Shown here in pieces: positions 37,201 through 54,400 of a DNA stretch of 64,000 nucleotides. The stretch's first letter is position 1, and each line of letters begins with the position of its first letter. Both the position numbers and the translations under genes were made by a program. The stretch comes from Bathymodiolus brooksi (lineage: Eukaryota > Mollusca > Bivalvia > Mytilida > Modiolidae), in the NCBI GenBank assembly GCA_963680875.1, contig OY804579.1, positions 32,473,804 to 32,537,803 on the forward strand, given 5' to 3'. The notes beneath the pieces were generated by a model. The model saw only the letters and a program-made list of their open reading frames with translations. It was not told the DNA's origin and did no database searches.

Positions 37201-38531
37201 TATAATCTCTGTACATGGAGATATATTAATCTAAGGCTCATCAGAACTAATATAATCTCTGTACATGGAGATATATTAATCTAAGGTTCATCAGAACTAA
37301 TATAATCTCTGTACATGGAGATATATTAATCTAATGCTCACCAAAACTAATATAATCTCTGTACATGGTGATATATTAATGTAAGGCTCATCAGAACTAA
37401 TATAATCTCTGTACATGGCGATATATTAATCTAAGGCTCATCAGAACTAATATAATCTCTGTACATGGAGATATATTAATCTAATGCTCACCAAAACTAA
37501 TATAATCTCTGTACATGGTGATATATTAATGTAAGGCTCATCAGAACTAATATAATCTCTGTACATGGAGATATATTAATGTAAGGCTCATCAGAACTAA
37601 TATAATCTCTGTACATGGAGATATATTAATCAAAGGCTCATCAGAACTAATATAATCTCTGTACATGGAGATATATTAATCTAAGGCTCATCAGAACTAA
37701 TATAATCTCTGTTCATGGAGATATATTAATCTAAGGCTCATCAGAACTAATATAATCTCTGTACATGGTGATATATTAATCTAAGGCTCATCAGAACTAA
37801 TATAATCTCTGTACATGGAGATATATTAATCTAAGGCTCACCAGAACTAATATAATCTCTGTACATGGTGATATATTAATGTAAGGCTCATCAGAACTAA
37901 TATAATCTCTGTACATGGAGATATATTTATCTAAGACTCATCAGAACTAATATAATTTCTGTACATGGTGATATATTAATGTAAGGCTCATCAGAACTAA
38001 TATAATCTCTGTACATGGAGATATATTAATGTAAGGCTCATCAGAACTAATATAATCTCTGTACATGGTGATATATTAATCTAAGGCTCATCAGAACTAA
38101 TATAATCTCTGTACATGGAGATATATTAATGTAAGGCTCATCAGAGCTAATATAATCTCTGTACATGAAGATATATTAATCTAAGGCTCATCAGAACTAA
38201 TATAATCTCTGTACATGGCGATATATTAATGTAAGGCTCATCAGAACTAATATAATCTCTGTACATGGAGATATATTAATGTAAGGCTCATCAGAACTAA
38301 TATAATCTCTGTACATGGAGATATATTAATGTAAGGCTCATCAGAACTAATATAATCTCTATACATGGAGATATATTAATCTAAGGCTCATCAGAACTAA
38401 TATAATCTCTGTACATGGTGATATATTAATGTAAGGCTCATCAGAACTAATATAATCTCTGCACATGGAGATATATTAATGTATGGCTCATCAGAACTAA
38501 TATAATCTCTGTACATGGAGATATATTAATC

Positions 38532-38573
38532 ATCAGAACTAATATAATCTCTATACATGGAGATATATTAATC
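38532..38573. repeat. 42-bp truncated monomer, copy 1 of 7
   Basis: The first eight bases (taaggctc) of this monomer are missing, so taatc joins directly to atcagaac. The deleted segment is flanked by tc, a two-base microhomology. This is the leftmost of seven identical deletions, all in the right half of the array. Confidence 0.9.
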
Positions 38574-40073
38574 TAAGGCTCATCAGAACTAATATAATCT
38601 CTGTACATGGTGATATATTAATGTAAGGCTCACCAGAACTAATATAATCTCTGCACATGGAGATATATTAATGTAAGGCTCATCAGAACTAATATAATCT
38701 CTGTACATGGAGATATATTAATCTAAGGCTCATCAGAACTAATATATTCTCTGTACATGGTGATATATTAATCTAAGGCTCATCAGAACTAATATAATCT
38801 CTGTACATGGTGATATATTAATCTAAGGCTCATCAGAACTAATATAATCTCTGTACATGGTGATATATTAATCTAAGGCTCCTCAGAACTAATATAATCT
38901 CTGTACATGGAGATATATTAATCTAAGGCTCATCAGAACTAATATAATCTCTGTACATGGAGATATATTAATCTAAGGTTCATCAGAACTAATATAATCT
39001 CTGTACATGGAGATATATTAATCTAATGCTCACCAAAACTAATATAATCTCTGTACATGGTGATATATTAATGTAAGGCTCATCAGAACTAATATAATCT
39101 CTGTACATGGCGATATATTAATCTAAGGCTCATCAGAACTAATATAATCTCTGTACATGGAGATATATTAATCAAAGGCTCATCAGAACTAATATAATCT
39201 CTGTACATGGAGATATATTAATCTAAGGCTCATCAGAACTAATATAATCTCTGTTCATGGAGATATATTAATCTAAGGCTCATCAGAACTAATATAATCT
39301 CTGTACATGGTGATATATTAATCTAAGGCTCATCAGAACTAATATAATCTCTGTACATGGAGATATATTAATCTAAGGCTCACCAGAACTAATATAATCT
39401 CTGTACATGGTGATATATTAATGTAAGGCTCATCAGAACTAATATAATCTCTGTACATGGAGATATATTTATCTAAGACTCATCAGAACTAATATAATTT
39501 CTGTACATGGTGATATATTAATGTAAGGCTCATCAGAACTAATATAATCTCTGTACATGGAGATATATTAATGTAAGGCTCATCAGAACTAATATAATCT
39601 CTGTACATGGTGATATATTAATCTAAGGCTCATCAGAACTAATATAATCTCTGTACATGGAGATATATTAATGTAAGGCTCATCAGAGCTAATATAATCT
39701 CTGTACATGAAGATATATTAATCTAAGGCTCATCAGAACTAATATAATCTCTGTACATGGTGATATATTAATGTAAGGCTCATCAGAACTAATATAATCT
39801 CTGTACATGGAGATATATTAATGTAAGGCTCATCAGAACTAATATAATCTCTGTACATGGAGATATATTAATGTAAGGCTCATCAGAACTAATATAATCT
39901 CTATACATGGAGATATATTAATCTAAGGCTCATCAGAACTAATATAATCTCTGTACATGGTGATATATTAATGTAAGGCTCATCAGAACTAATATAATCT
40001 CTGCACATGGAGATATATTAATGTAAGGCTCATCAGAACTAATATAATCTCTGTACATGGAGATATATTAATC

Positions 40074-40115
40074 ATCAGAACTAATATAATCTCTGTACAT
40101 GGTGATATATTAATC
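40074..40115. repeat. 42-bp truncated monomer, copy 2 of 7
   Basis: Same 8-bp deletion, 1,542 bp (31 monomers less 8 bp) to the right of copy 1. It has a duplicate at 51,400 through the 11.3-kb duplication. Confidence 0.9.
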
Positions 40116-43100
40116 TAAGGCTCATCAGAACTAATATAATATCTGTACATGGAGATATATTAATCTAAGGCTCATCAGAACTAATGTAATCTCTGTACAT
40201 GGAGATATATTAATGTAAGGCTCATCAAAACTAATATAATCTCTGTACATGGAGATATATTAATCTAAGGCTCATCAGAACTAATATAATCTCTGTACAT
40301 GGTGATATATTAATGTAAGGCTCACCAGAACTAATATAATCTCTGCACATGGAGATATATTAATGTAAGGTTCATCAGAACTAATATAATCTCTGTACAT
40401 GGAGATATATTAATCTAAGGCTCATCAGAACTAATATAATCTCTGTACATGGAGATATATTAATCTAAGGCTCAACAGAACTAATATAATCTCTGTACAT
40501 GGAGATATATTAATGTAAGGCTCATCAGAACTAATATAATCTCTGTACATGGAGATATATTAATGTAAGGCTCATCAGAACTAATATAATCTCTATACAT
40601 GGAGATATATTAATCTAAGGCTCATCAGAACTAATATAATCTCTGTACATGGTGATATATTAATGTAAGGCTCACCAGAACTAATATAATCTCTGTACAT
40701 GGAGATATATTAATCTAAGGCTCATCAGAACTAATATAATCTCTGTACATGGTGATATATTAATCTAAGGCTCATCAGAACTAATATAATCTCTGTACAT
40801 GGTGATATATTAATCTAAGGCTCATCAGAACTAATATAATCTCTGTACATGGTGATATATTAATCTAATACTCACCAGAACTAATATAATCTCTGTACAT
40901 GGAGATATATTAATCTAAGGCTCATCAGAACTAATGTAATCTCTGTACATGGAGATATATTAATGCAAGGCTCATCAGAACTAATATAATCTCTATTCAT
41001 GGAGATATATTAATCTAAGGCTCATCAGAACTAATATAATCTCTGTACATGGTGATATATTAATGTAAGGCTCACCAGAACTAATATAATCTCTGCACAT
41101 GGAGATATATTAATGTAAGGCTCATCAGAACTAATATAATCTCTGTACATGGAGATATATTAATCTAAGGCTCATCAGAACTAATATATTCTCTGTACAT
41201 GGTGATATATTAATCTAAGGCTCATCAGAACTAATATAATTTCTGTACATGGTGATATATTAATCTAAGGCTCATCAGAACTAATATAATCTCTGTACAT
41301 GGAGATATATTAATCTAAGGCTCATCAGAACTAATATAATCTCTGTACATGGAGATATATTAATCTAAGGTTCATCAGAACTAATATAATCTCTGTACAT
41401 GGAGATATATTAATCTAATGCTCACCAAAACTAATATAATCTCTGTACATGGTGATATATTAATGTAAGGCTCATCAGAACTAATATAATCTCTGTACAT
41501 GGTGATATATTAATCTAAGGCTCATCAGAACTAATATAATCTCTGTACATGGAGATATATTAATCTAATGCTCACCAAAACTAATATAATCTCTGTACAT
41601 GGTGATATATTAAAGTAAGGCTCATCAGAACTAATATAATCTCTGTACATGGAGATATATTAATGTAAGGCTCATCAGAACTAATATAATCTCTGTACAT
41701 GGTGATATATTAATTTAAGGCTCATTAGAACTAATATAATCTCTGTACATGGAGATATATTAATGTAAGGCTCATCAGAACTAATATAATCTCTGTACAT
41801 GGAGATATATTAATCTAAGGCTCATCAGAACTAATATAATCTCTGTACATGGAGATATATTAATGTAAGGCTCATCAGAGCTAATATAATCTCTGTACAT
41901 GAAGATATATTAATGTAAGGCTCATCAGAACTAATATAATCTCTGTACATGGAGATATATTAATGTAAGGCTCATCAGAACTAATATAATCTCTGTACAT
42001 GGAGATATATTAATGTAAGGCTCTTCAGAACTAATATAATCTCTATACATGGAGATATATTAATGTAAGGCTCATCAGAACTAATATAATCTCTGTACAT
42101 GGTGATATATTAATGTAAGGCTCACCAGAACTAATATAATCTCTGCACATGGAGATATATTAATGTAAGGCTCATCAGAACTAATATAATCTTTGTACAT
42201 GGAGATATATTAATCTAAGGCTCATCAGAACTAATATAATCTCTGTACATGGAGATATATTAATCTAAGGCTCATCAGAACTAATATAATCTCTGTACAT
42301 GGTGATATATTAATCTAAGGCTCATCAGAACTAATATAATCTCTGTACATGGTGATATATTAATCTAAGGCTCATCAGAACTAATATAATCTCTGTACAT
42401 GGTTATATATTAATCTAATACTCACCAGAACTAATATAATCTCTGTACATGGTGATATATTAATGTAAGGCTCATCAGAACTAATATAATCTCTGTACAT
42501 GTTTATATATTAATTTAAGGCTCATCAGAACTAATATAATCTCTGTACATGGGGATATATTAATCTAAGGCTCATCAGAACTAATGTAATCTCTGTACAT
42601 GGAGATATATTAATGTAAGGCTCATCAGAACTAATATAATCTCTATACATGGAGATATATTAATCTAAGGCTCATCAGAACTAATATAATCTCTGTACAT
42701 GGTGATATATTAATGTAAGGCTCACCAGAACTAATATAATCTCTGCACATAGAGATATATTAATGTAAGGCTCATCAGAACTAATATAATCTCTGTACAT
42801 GGAGATATATTAATCTAAGGCTCATCAGAACTAATATAATCTCTGTACATGGTGATATATTAATCTAAGGCTCATCAGAACTAATATAATCTCTGTACAT
42901 GGTGATATATTAATCTAAGGCTCCTCAGAACTAATATAATCTCTGTACATGGAGATATATTAATCTAAGGCTCATCAGAACTAATATAATCTCTGTACAT
43001 GGAGATATATTAATCTAAGGTTCATCAGAACTAATATAATCTCTGTACATGGAGATATATTAATCTAATGCTCACCAAAACTAATATAATCTCTGTACAT

Positions 43101-46100
43101 GGTGATATATTAATGTAAGGCTCATCAGAACTAATATAATCTCTGTACATGGTGATATATTAATCTAAGGCTCATCAGAACTAATATAATCTCTGTACAT
43201 GGAGATATATTAATCTAATGCTCACCAAAACTAATATAATCTCTGTACATGGTGATATATTAATGTAAGGCTCATCAGAACTAATATAATCTCTGTACAT
43301 GGAGATATATTAATGTAAGGCTCATCAGAAGTAATATAATCTCTGTACATGGAGATATATTAATCTAAGGCTCATCAGAACTAATATAATCTCTGTACAT
43401 GGTGATATATTAATGTAAGGCTCACCAGAACTAATATAATCTCTGCACATGGAGATATATTAATGTAAGGCTCATCAGAACTAATATAATCTCTGTACAT
43501 GGAGATATATTAATCTAAGGCTCATCAGAACTAATATATTCTCTGTACATGGTGATATATTAATCTAAGGCTCATCAGAACTAATATAATCTCTGTACAT
43601 GGTGATATATTAATCTAAGGCTCATCAGAACTAATATAATCTCTGTACATGGTGATATATTAATCTAAGGCTCCTCAGAACTAATATAATCTCTGTACAT
43701 GGAGATATATTAATCTAAGGCTCATCAGAACTAATATAATCTCTGTACATGGAGATATATTAATCTAAGGTTCATCAGAACTAATATAATCTCTGTACAT
43801 GGAGATATATTAATCTAATGCTCACCAAAACTAATATAATCTCTGTACATGGTGATATATTAATGTAAGGCTCATCAGAACTAATATAATCTCTGTACAT
43901 GGTGATATATTAATCTAAGGCTCATCAGAACTAATATAATCTCTGTACATGGAGATATATTAATCTAATGCTCACCAAAACTAATATAATCTCTGTACAT
44001 GGTGATATATTAATGTAAGGCTCATCAGAACTAATATAATCTCTGTACATGGAGATATATTAATGTAAGGCTCATCAGAAGTAATATAATCTCTGTACAT
44101 GGAGATATATTAATCTAAGGCTCATCAGAACTAATATAATCTCTGTACATGGAGATATATTAATCTAAGGCTCATCAGAACTAATATAATCTCTGTTCAT
44201 GGAGATATATTAATCTAAGGCTCATCAGAACTAATATAATCTCTGTACATGGTGATATATTAATCTAAGGCTCATCAGAACTAATATAATCTCTGTACAT
44301 GGAGATATATTAATCTAAGGCTCACCAGAACTAATATAATCTCTGTACATGGTGATATATTAATGTAAGGCTCATCAGAACTAATATAATCTCTGTACAT
44401 GGAGATATATTAATGTAAGGCTCATCAGAACTAATATAATCTCTGTACATGGTGATATATTAATCTAAGGCTCATCAGAACTAATATAATCTCTGTACAT
44501 GGAGATATATTAATGTAAGGCTCATCAGAGCTAATATAATCTCTGTACATGAAGATATATTAATCTAAGGCTCATCAGAACTAATATAATCTTTGTACAT
44601 TGAGATATATTAATGTAAGGCTCATCAGAACTAATATAATCTCTGTACATGGAGATATATTAATGTAAGGCTCATCAGAACTAATATAATCTCTATACAT
44701 GGAGATATATTAATCTAAGGCTCATCAGAACTAATATAATCTCTGTACATGGTGATATATTAATGTAAGGCTCACCAGAACTAATATAATCTCTGCACAT
44801 GGAGATATATTAATGTAAGGCTCATCAGAACTAATATAATCTTTGTACATGCAGATATATTAATCTAAGGCTCATCAGAACTAATATAATCTCTGTACAT
44901 GGAGATATATTAATGTAAGGCTCATCAGAACTAATATAATCTCTGTACATGGTGATATATTAATTTAAGGCTCATTAGAACTAATATAATCTCTGTACAT
45001 GGAGATATATTAATGTAAGGCTCATCAGAACTAATATAATCTCTGTACATGGAGATATATTAATCTAAGGCTCATCAGAACTAATATAATCTCTGTACAT
45101 GGAGATATATTAATGTAAGGCTCATCAGAGCTAATATAATCTCTGTACATGGTGATATATTAATGTAAGGCTCACCAGAACTAATATAATCTCTGCACAT
45201 GGAGATATATTAATGTAAGGCTCATCAGAACTAATATAATCTCTGTACATGGAGATATATTAATGTAAGGCTCATCAGAACTAATATAATCTCTATACAT
45301 GGAGATATATTAATGTAAGGCTCATCAGAACTAATATAATCTCTGTACATGGTGATATATTAATGTAAGGCTCACCAGAACTAATATAATCTCTGCACAT
45401 GGAGATATATTAATGTAAGGCTCATCAGAACTAATATAATCTTTGTACATGGAGATATATTAATCTAAGGCTCATCAGAACTAATATAATCTCTGTACAT
45501 GGAGATATATTAATCTAAGGCTCATCAGAACTAATATAATCTCTGTACATGGTGATATATTAATCTAAGGCTCATCAGAACTAATATAATCTCTGTACAT
45601 GGTGATATATTAATCTAAGGCTCATCAGAACTAATATAATCTCTGTACATGGTGATATATTAATCTAATACTCACCAGAACTAATATAATCTCTGTACAT
45701 GGTGATATATTAATGTAAGGCTCATCAGAACTAATATAATCTCTGTACATGTTTATATATTAATTTAAGGCTCATCAGAACTAATATAATCTCTGTACAT
45801 GGAGATATATTAATCTAAGGCTCATCAGAACTAATGTAATCTCTGTACATGGAGATATATTAATGTAAGGCTCATCAGAACTAATATAATCTCTATACAT
45901 AAAGATATATTAATCTAAGGCTCATCAGAACTAATATAATCTCTGTACATGGTGATATATTAATGTAAGGCTCACCAGAACTAATATAATCTCTGCACAT
46001 AGAGATATATTAATGTAAGGCTCATCAGAACTAATATAATCTCTGTACATGGAGATATATTAATCTAAGGCTCATCAGAACTAATATATTCTCTGTACAT

Positions 46101-46615
46101 GGTGATATATTAATCTAAGGCTCATCAGAACTAATATAATCTCTGTACATGGTGATATATTAATCTAAGGCTCATCAGAACTAATATAATCTCTGTACAT
46201 GGTGATATATTAATCTAAGGCTCCTCAGAACTAATATAATCTCTGTACATGGAGATATATTAATCTAAGGCTCATCAGAACTAATATAATCTCTGTACAT
46301 GGAGATATATTAATCTAAGGTTCATCAGAACTAATATAATCTCTGTACATGGAGATATATTAATCTAATGCTCACCAAAACTAATATAATCTCTGTACAT
46401 GGTGATATATTAATGTAAGGCTCATCAGAACTAATATAATCTCTATACATGGAGATATATTAATCTAAGGCTCATCAGAACTAATATAATCTCTGTACAT
46501 GGTGATATATTAATGTAAGGCTCATCAGAACTAATATAATCTCTGCACATGGAGATATATTAATGTATGGCTCATCAGAACTAATATAATCTCTGTACAT
46601 GGAGATATATTAATC

Positions 46616-46657
46616 ATCAGAACTAATATAATCTCTGTACATGGTGATATATTAATC
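46616..46657. repeat. 42-bp truncated monomer, copy 3 of 7
   Basis: Same 8-bp deletion. It pairs with the copy at 57,842 at an offset of 11,226 bp. Confidence 0.9.
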
Positions 46658-47657
46658 TAAGGCTCACCAGAACTAATATAATCTCTGCACATAGAGATAT
46701 ATTAATGTAAGGCTCATCAGAACTAATATAATCTCTGTACATGGAGATATATTAATCTAAGGCTCATCAGAACTAATATAATCTCTGTACATGGAGATAT
46801 ATTAATGTAAGGCTCATCAGAACTAATATAATCTCTATACATGGAGATATATTAATGTAAGGCTCATCAGAACTAATATAATCTCTGTACATGGAGATAT
46901 ATTAATGTAAGGCTCATCAGAAGTAATATAATCTCTGTACATGGAGATATATTAATCTAAGGCTCATCAGAACTAATATAATCTCTGTACATGGTGATAT
47001 ATTAATGTAAGGCTCATCAGAACTAATATAATCTCTGTACATGGTGATATATTAATGTAAGGCTCATCAGAACTAATATAATCTCTGTACATGGAGATAT
47101 ATTAATCTAAGGCTCATCAGAACTAATATATTCTCTGTACATGGTGATATATTAATCTAAGGCTCATCAGAACTAATATAATCTCTGTACATGGTGATAT
47201 ATTAATCTAAGGCTCATCAGAACTAATATAATCTCTGTACATGGTGATATATTAATCTAAGGCTCCTCAGAACTAATATAATCTCTGTACATGGAGATAT
47301 ATTAATCTAAGGCTCATCAGAACTAATATAATCTCTGTACATGGAGATATATTAATCTAAGGTTCATCAGAACTAATATAATCTCTGTACATGGAGATAT
47401 ATTAATCTAATGCTCACCAAAACTAATATAATCTCTGTACATGGTGATATATTAATGTAAGGCTCATCAGAACTAATATAATCTCTATACATGGAGATAT
47501 ATTAATCTAAGGCTCATCAGAACTAATATAATCTCTGTACATGGTGATATATTAATGTAAGGCTCATCAGAACTAATATAATCTCTGCACATGGAGATAT
47601 ATTAATGTAAGGCTCATCAGAACTAATATAATCTCTGTACATGGAGATATATTAATC

Positions 47658-47699
47658 ATCAGAACTAATATAATCTCTGTACATGGTGATATATTAATG
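47658..47699. repeat. 42-bp truncated monomer, copy 4 of 7
   Basis: Same 8-bp deletion. It pairs with the copy at 58,884 at an offset of 11,226 bp. Confidence 0.9.
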
Positions 47700-50600
47700 T
47701 AAGGCTCATCAGAAGTAATATAATCTCTGTACATGGAGATATATTAATCTAAGGCTCATCAGAACTAATATAATCTCTGTACATGGTGATATATTAATGT
47801 AAGGCTCACCAGAACTAATATAATCTCTGCACATGGAGATATATTAATGTAAGGCTCATCAGAACTAATATAATCTCTGTACATGGAGATATATTAATCT
47901 AAGGCTCATCAGAACTAATATATTCTCTGTACATGGTGATATATTAATCTAAGGCTCATCAGAACTAATATAATCTCTGTACATGGTGATATATTAATCT
48001 AAGGCTCATCAGAACTAATATAATCTCTGTACATGGAGATATATTAATCTAAGGCTCATCAGAAGTAATATAATCTCTGTACATGGTGATATATTAATCT
48101 AAGGCTCATCAGAACTAATATAATCTCTGTACATGGTGATATATTAATCTAAGGCTCATCAGAACTAATATAATCTCTGTACATGGTGATATATTAATCT
48201 AATACTCACCAGAACTAATATAATCTCTGTACATGGTGATATATTAATGTAAGGCTCATCAGAACTAATATAATCTCTGTACATGTTTATATATTAATTT
48301 AAGGCTCATCAGAACTAATATAATCTCTGTACATGGAGATATATTAATCTAAGGCTCATCAGAACTAATGTAATCTCTGTACATGGAGATATATTAATGT
48401 AAGGCTCATCAGAACTAATATAATCTCTATACATGGAGATATATTAATCTAAGGCTCATCAGAACTAATATAATCTCTGTACATGGTGATATATTAATGT
48501 AAGGCTCACCAGAACTAATATAATCTCTGCACATGGAGATATATTAATGTAAGGCTCATCAGAACTAATATAATCTCTGTACATGGAGATATATTAATCT
48601 AAGGCTCATCAGAACTAATATATTCTCTGTACATGGTGATATATTAATCTAAGGCTCATCAGAACTAATATAATCTCTGTACATGGTGATATATTAATCT
48701 AAGGCTCATCAGAACTAATATAATCTCTGTACATGGTGATATATTAATCTAAGGCTCCTCAGAACTAATATAATCTTTGTACATGGAGATATATTAATCT
48801 AAGCCTCATCAGAACTAATATAATCTCTGTACATGGAGATATATTAATGTAAGGCTCATCAGAACTAATATAATCTCTGTACATGGAGATATATTAATCT
48901 AAGGTTCATCAGAACTAATATAATCTCTGTACATGGAGATATATTAATCTAATGCTCACCAAAACTAATATAATCTCTGTACATGGTGATATATTAATCT
49001 AAGGCTCATCAGAACTAATATAATCTCTGTACATGGTGATATATTAATCTAAGGCTCATCAGAACTAATATAATCTCTGTACATGGAGATATATTAATGT
49101 AAGGCTCATCAGAAGTAATATAATCTCTGTACATGGAGATATATTAATCTAAGGCTCATCAGAACTAATATAATCTCTGTACATGGAGATATATTAATCT
49201 AAGGCTCATCAGAACTAATATAATCTCTGTTCATGGAGATATATTAATCTAAGGCTCATCAGAACTAATATAATCTCTGTTCATGGTGATATATTAATGT
49301 AAGGCTCATCAGAACTAATATAATCTCTGTACATGGTGATATATTAATCTAAGGCTCATCAGAACTAATATAATCTCTGTACATGGTGATATATTAATGT
49401 AAGGCTCATCAGAACTAATATAATCTCTGTACATGGAGATATATTAATATAAGGCTCATCAGAACTAATATAATCTCTGTACATGGTGATATATTAATCT
49501 AAGGCTCATCAGAACTAATATAATCTCTGTACATGGAGATATATTAATGTAAGGCTCATCAGAGCTAATATAATCTCTGTACATGAAGATATATTAATCT
49601 AAGGCTCATCAGAACTAATATAATCTTTGTACATTGAGATATATTAATGTAAGGCTCATCAGAACTAATATAATCTCTGTACATGGAGATATATTAATGT
49701 AAGGCTCATCAGAACTAATATAATCTCTATACATGGAGATATATTAATCTAAGGCTCATCAGAACTAATATAATCTCTGTACATGGTGATATATTAATGT
49801 AAGGCTCACCAGAACTAATATAATCTCTGCACATGGAGATATATTAATGTAAGGCTCATCAGAACTAATATAATCTTTGTACATGCAGATATATTAATCT
49901 AAGGCTCATCAGAACTAATATAATCTCTGTACATGGAGATATATTAATCTAAGGCTCATCAGAAGTAATATAATCTCTGTACATGGTGATATATTAATCT
50001 AAGGCTCATCAGAACTAATATAATCTCTGTACATGGTGATATATTAATCTAAGGCTCATCAGAACTAATATAATCTCTGTACATGGTGATATATTAATCT
50101 AATACTCACCAGAACTAATATAATCTCTGTACATGGTGATATATTAATGTAAGGCTCATCAGAACTAATATAATCTCTGTACATGTTTATATATTAATTT
50201 AAGGCTCATCAGAACTAATATAATCTCTGTACATGGAGATATATTAATCTAAGGCTCATCAGAACTAATGTAATCTCTGTACATGGAGATATATTAATGT
50301 AAGGCTCATCAGAACTAATATAATCTCTATACATGGAGATATATTAATCTAAGGCTCATCAGAACTAATATAATCTCTGTACATGGTGATATATTAATGT
50401 AAGGCTCACCAGAACTAATATAACCTCTGCACATGGAGATATATTAATGTAAGGCTCATCAGAACTAATATAATCTCTGTACATGGAGATATATTAATCT
50501 AAGGCTCATCAGAACTAATATATTCTCTGTACATGGTGATATATTAATCTAAGGCTCATCAGAACTAATATAATCTCTGTACATGGTGATATATTAATCT

Positions 50601-51399
50601 AAGGCTCATCAGAACTAATATAATCTCTGTACATGGTGATATATTAATCTAAGGCTCCTCAGAACTAATATAATCTTTGTACATGGAGATATATTAATCT
50701 AAGCCTCATCAGAACTAATATAATCTCTGTACATGGTGATATATTAATGTAAGGCTCATCAGAACTAATATAATCTCTGTACATGGAGATATATTTATCT
50801 AAGACTCATCAGAACTAATATAATTTCTGTACATGGTGATATATTAATGTAAGGCTCATCAGAACTAATATAATCTCTGTACATGGAGATATATTAATGT
50901 AAGGCTCATCAGAACTAATATAATCTCTGTACATGGTGATATATTAATCTAAGGCTCATCAGAACTAATATAATCTCTGTACATGGAGATATATTAATGT
51001 AAGGCTCATCAGAGCTAATATAATCTCTGTACATGAAGATATATTAATCTAAGGCTCATCAGAACTAATATAATCTCTGTACATGGTGATATATTAATGT
51101 AAGGCTCATCAGAACTAATATAATCTCTGTACATGGAGATATATTAATGTAAGGCTCATCAGAACTAATATAATCTCTGTACATGGAGATATATTAATGT
51201 AAGGCTCATCAGAACTAATATAATCTCTATACATGGAGATATATTAATCTAAGGCTCATCAGAACTAATATAATCTCTGTACATGGTGATATATTAATGT
51301 AAGGCTCATCAGAACTAATATAATCTCTGCACATGGAGATATATTAATGTAAGGCTCATCAGAACTAATATAATCTCTGTACATGGAGATATATTAATC

Positions 51400-51441
51400 A
51401 TCAGAACTAATATAATCTCTGTACATGGTGATATATTAATC
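51400..51441. repeat. 42-bp truncated monomer, copy 5 of 7
   Basis: Same 8-bp deletion. It is the partner of 40,074 at an offset of 11,326 bp, and both are followed by the rare ataatatctg monomer. Confidence 0.9.
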
Positions 51442-54400
51442 TAAGGCTCATCAGAACTAATATAATATCTGTACATGGAGATATATTAATCTAAGGCTCA
51501 TCAGAACTAATGTAATCTCTGTACATGGAGATATATTAATGTAAGGCTCATCAAAACTAATATAATCTCTGTACATGGAGATATATTAATCTAAGGCTCA
51601 TCAGAACTAATATAATCTCTGTACATGGTGATATATTAATGTAAGGCTCACCAGAACTAATATAATCTCTGCACATGGAGATATATTAATGTAAGGTTCA
51701 TCAGAACTAATATAATCTCTGTACATGGAGATATATTAATCTAAGGCTCATCAGAACTAATATAATCTCTGTACATGGAGATATATTAATCTAAGGCTCA
51801 ACAGAACTAATATAATCTCTGTACATGGAGATATATTAATGTAAGGCTCATCAGAACTAATATAATCTCTGTACATGGAGATATATTAATGTAAGGCTCA
51901 TCAGAACTAATATAATCTCTATACATGGAGATATATTAATCTAAGGCTCATCAGAACTAATATAATCTCTGTACATGGTGATATATTAATGTAAGGCTCA
52001 CCAGAACTAATATAATCTCTGCACATGGAGATATATTAATGTAAGGCTCATCAGAACTAATATAATCTTTGTACATGGAGATATATTAATCCAAGGCTCA
52101 TCAGAACTAATATAATCTCTGTACATGGAGATATATTAATCTAAGGCTCATCAGAACTAATATAATCTCTGTACATGGTGATATATTAATCTAAGGCTCA
52201 TCAGAACTAATATAATCTCTGTACATGGTGATATATTAATCTAAGGCTCATCAGAACTAATATAATCTCTGTACATGGTGATATATTAATCTAATACTCA
52301 CCAGAACTAATATAATCTCTGTACATGGAGATATATTAATCTAAGGCTCATCAGAACTAATGTAATCTCTGTACATGGAGATATATTAATGCAAGGCTCA
52401 TCAGAACTAATATAATCTCTATTCATGGAGATATATTAATCTAAGGCTCATCAGAACTAATATAATCTCTGTACATGGTGATATATTAATGTAAGGCTCA
52501 CCAGAACTAATATAATCTCTGCACATGGAGATATATTAATGTAAGGCTCATCAGAACTAATATAATCTCTGTACATGGAGATATATTAATCTAAGGCTCA
52601 TCAGAACTAATATATTCTCTGTACATGGTGATATATTAATCTAAGGCTCATCAGAACTAATATAATTTCTGTACATGGTGATATATTAATCTAAGGCTCA
52701 TCAGAACTAATATAATCTCTGTACATGGTGATATATTAATCTAAGGCTCCTCAGAACTAATATAATCTCTGTACATGGAGATATATTAATCTAAGGCTCA
52801 TCAGAACTAATATAATCTCTGTACATGGAGATATATTAATCTAAGGTTCATCAGAACTAATATAATCTCTGTACATGGAGATATATTAATCTAATGCTCA
52901 CCAAAACTAATATAATCTCTGTACATGGTGATATATTAATGTAAGGCTCATCAGAACTAATATAATCTCTGTACATGGTGATATATTAATCTAAGGCTCA
53001 TCAGAACTAATATAATCTCTGTACATGGAGATATATTAATCTAATGCTCACCAAAACTAATATAATCTCTGTACATGGTGATATATTAAAGTAAGGCTCA
53101 TCAGAACTAATATAATCTCTGTACATGGAGATATATTAATGTAAGGCTCATCAGAACTAATATAATCTCTGTACATGGTGATATATTAATTTAAGGCTCA
53201 TTAGAACTAATATAATCTCTGTACATGGAGATATATTAATGTAAGGCTCATCAGAACTAATATAATCTCTGTACATGGAGATATATTAATCTAAGGCTCA
53301 TCAGAACTAATATAATCTCTGTACATGAAGATATATTAATGTAAGGCTCATCAGAACTAATATAATCTCTGTACATGGAGATATATTAATGTAAGGCTCA
53401 TCAGAACTAATATAATCTCTGTACATGGAGATATATTAATTTAAGGCTCATCAGAACTAATATAATCTCTATACATGGAGATATATTAATGTAAGGCTCA
53501 TCAGAACTAATATAATCTCTGTACATGGTGATATATTAATGTAAGGCTCACCAGAACTAATATAATCTCTGCACATGGAGATATATTAATGTAAGGCTCA
53601 TCAGAACTAATATAATCTTTGTACATGGAGATATATTAATCTAAGGCTCATCAGAACTAATATAATCTCTGTACATGGAGATATATTAATCTAAGGCTCA
53701 TCAGAACTAATATAATCTCTGTACATGGTGATATATTAATCTAAGGCTCATCAGAACTAATATAATCTCTGTACATGGTGATATATTAATCTAAGGCTCA
53801 TCAGAACTAATATAATCTCTGTACATGGTTATATATTAATCTAATACTCACCAGAACTAATATAATCTCTGTACATGGTGATATATTAATGTAAGGCTCA
53901 TCAGAACTAATATAATCTCTGTACATGTTTATATATTAATTTAAGGCTCATCAGAACTAATATAATCTCTGTACATGGAGATATATTAATCTAAGGCTCA
54001 TCAGAACTAATGTAATCTCTGTACATGGAGATATATTAATGTAAGGCTCATCAGAACTAATATAATCTCTATACATGGAGATATATTAATCTAAGGCTCA
54101 TCAGAACTAATATAATCTCTGTACATGGTGATATATTAATGTAAGGCTCACCAGAACTAATATAATCTCTGCACATAGAGATATATTAATGTAAGGCTCA
54201 TCAGAACTAATATAATCTCTGTACATGGAGATATATTAATCTAAGGCTCATCAGAACTAATATAATCTCTGTACATGGTGATATATTAATCTAAGGCTCA
54301 TCAGAACTAATATAATCTCTGTACATGGTGATATATTAATCTAAGGCTCCTCAGAACTAATATAATCTCTGTACATGGAGATATATTAATCTAAGGCTCA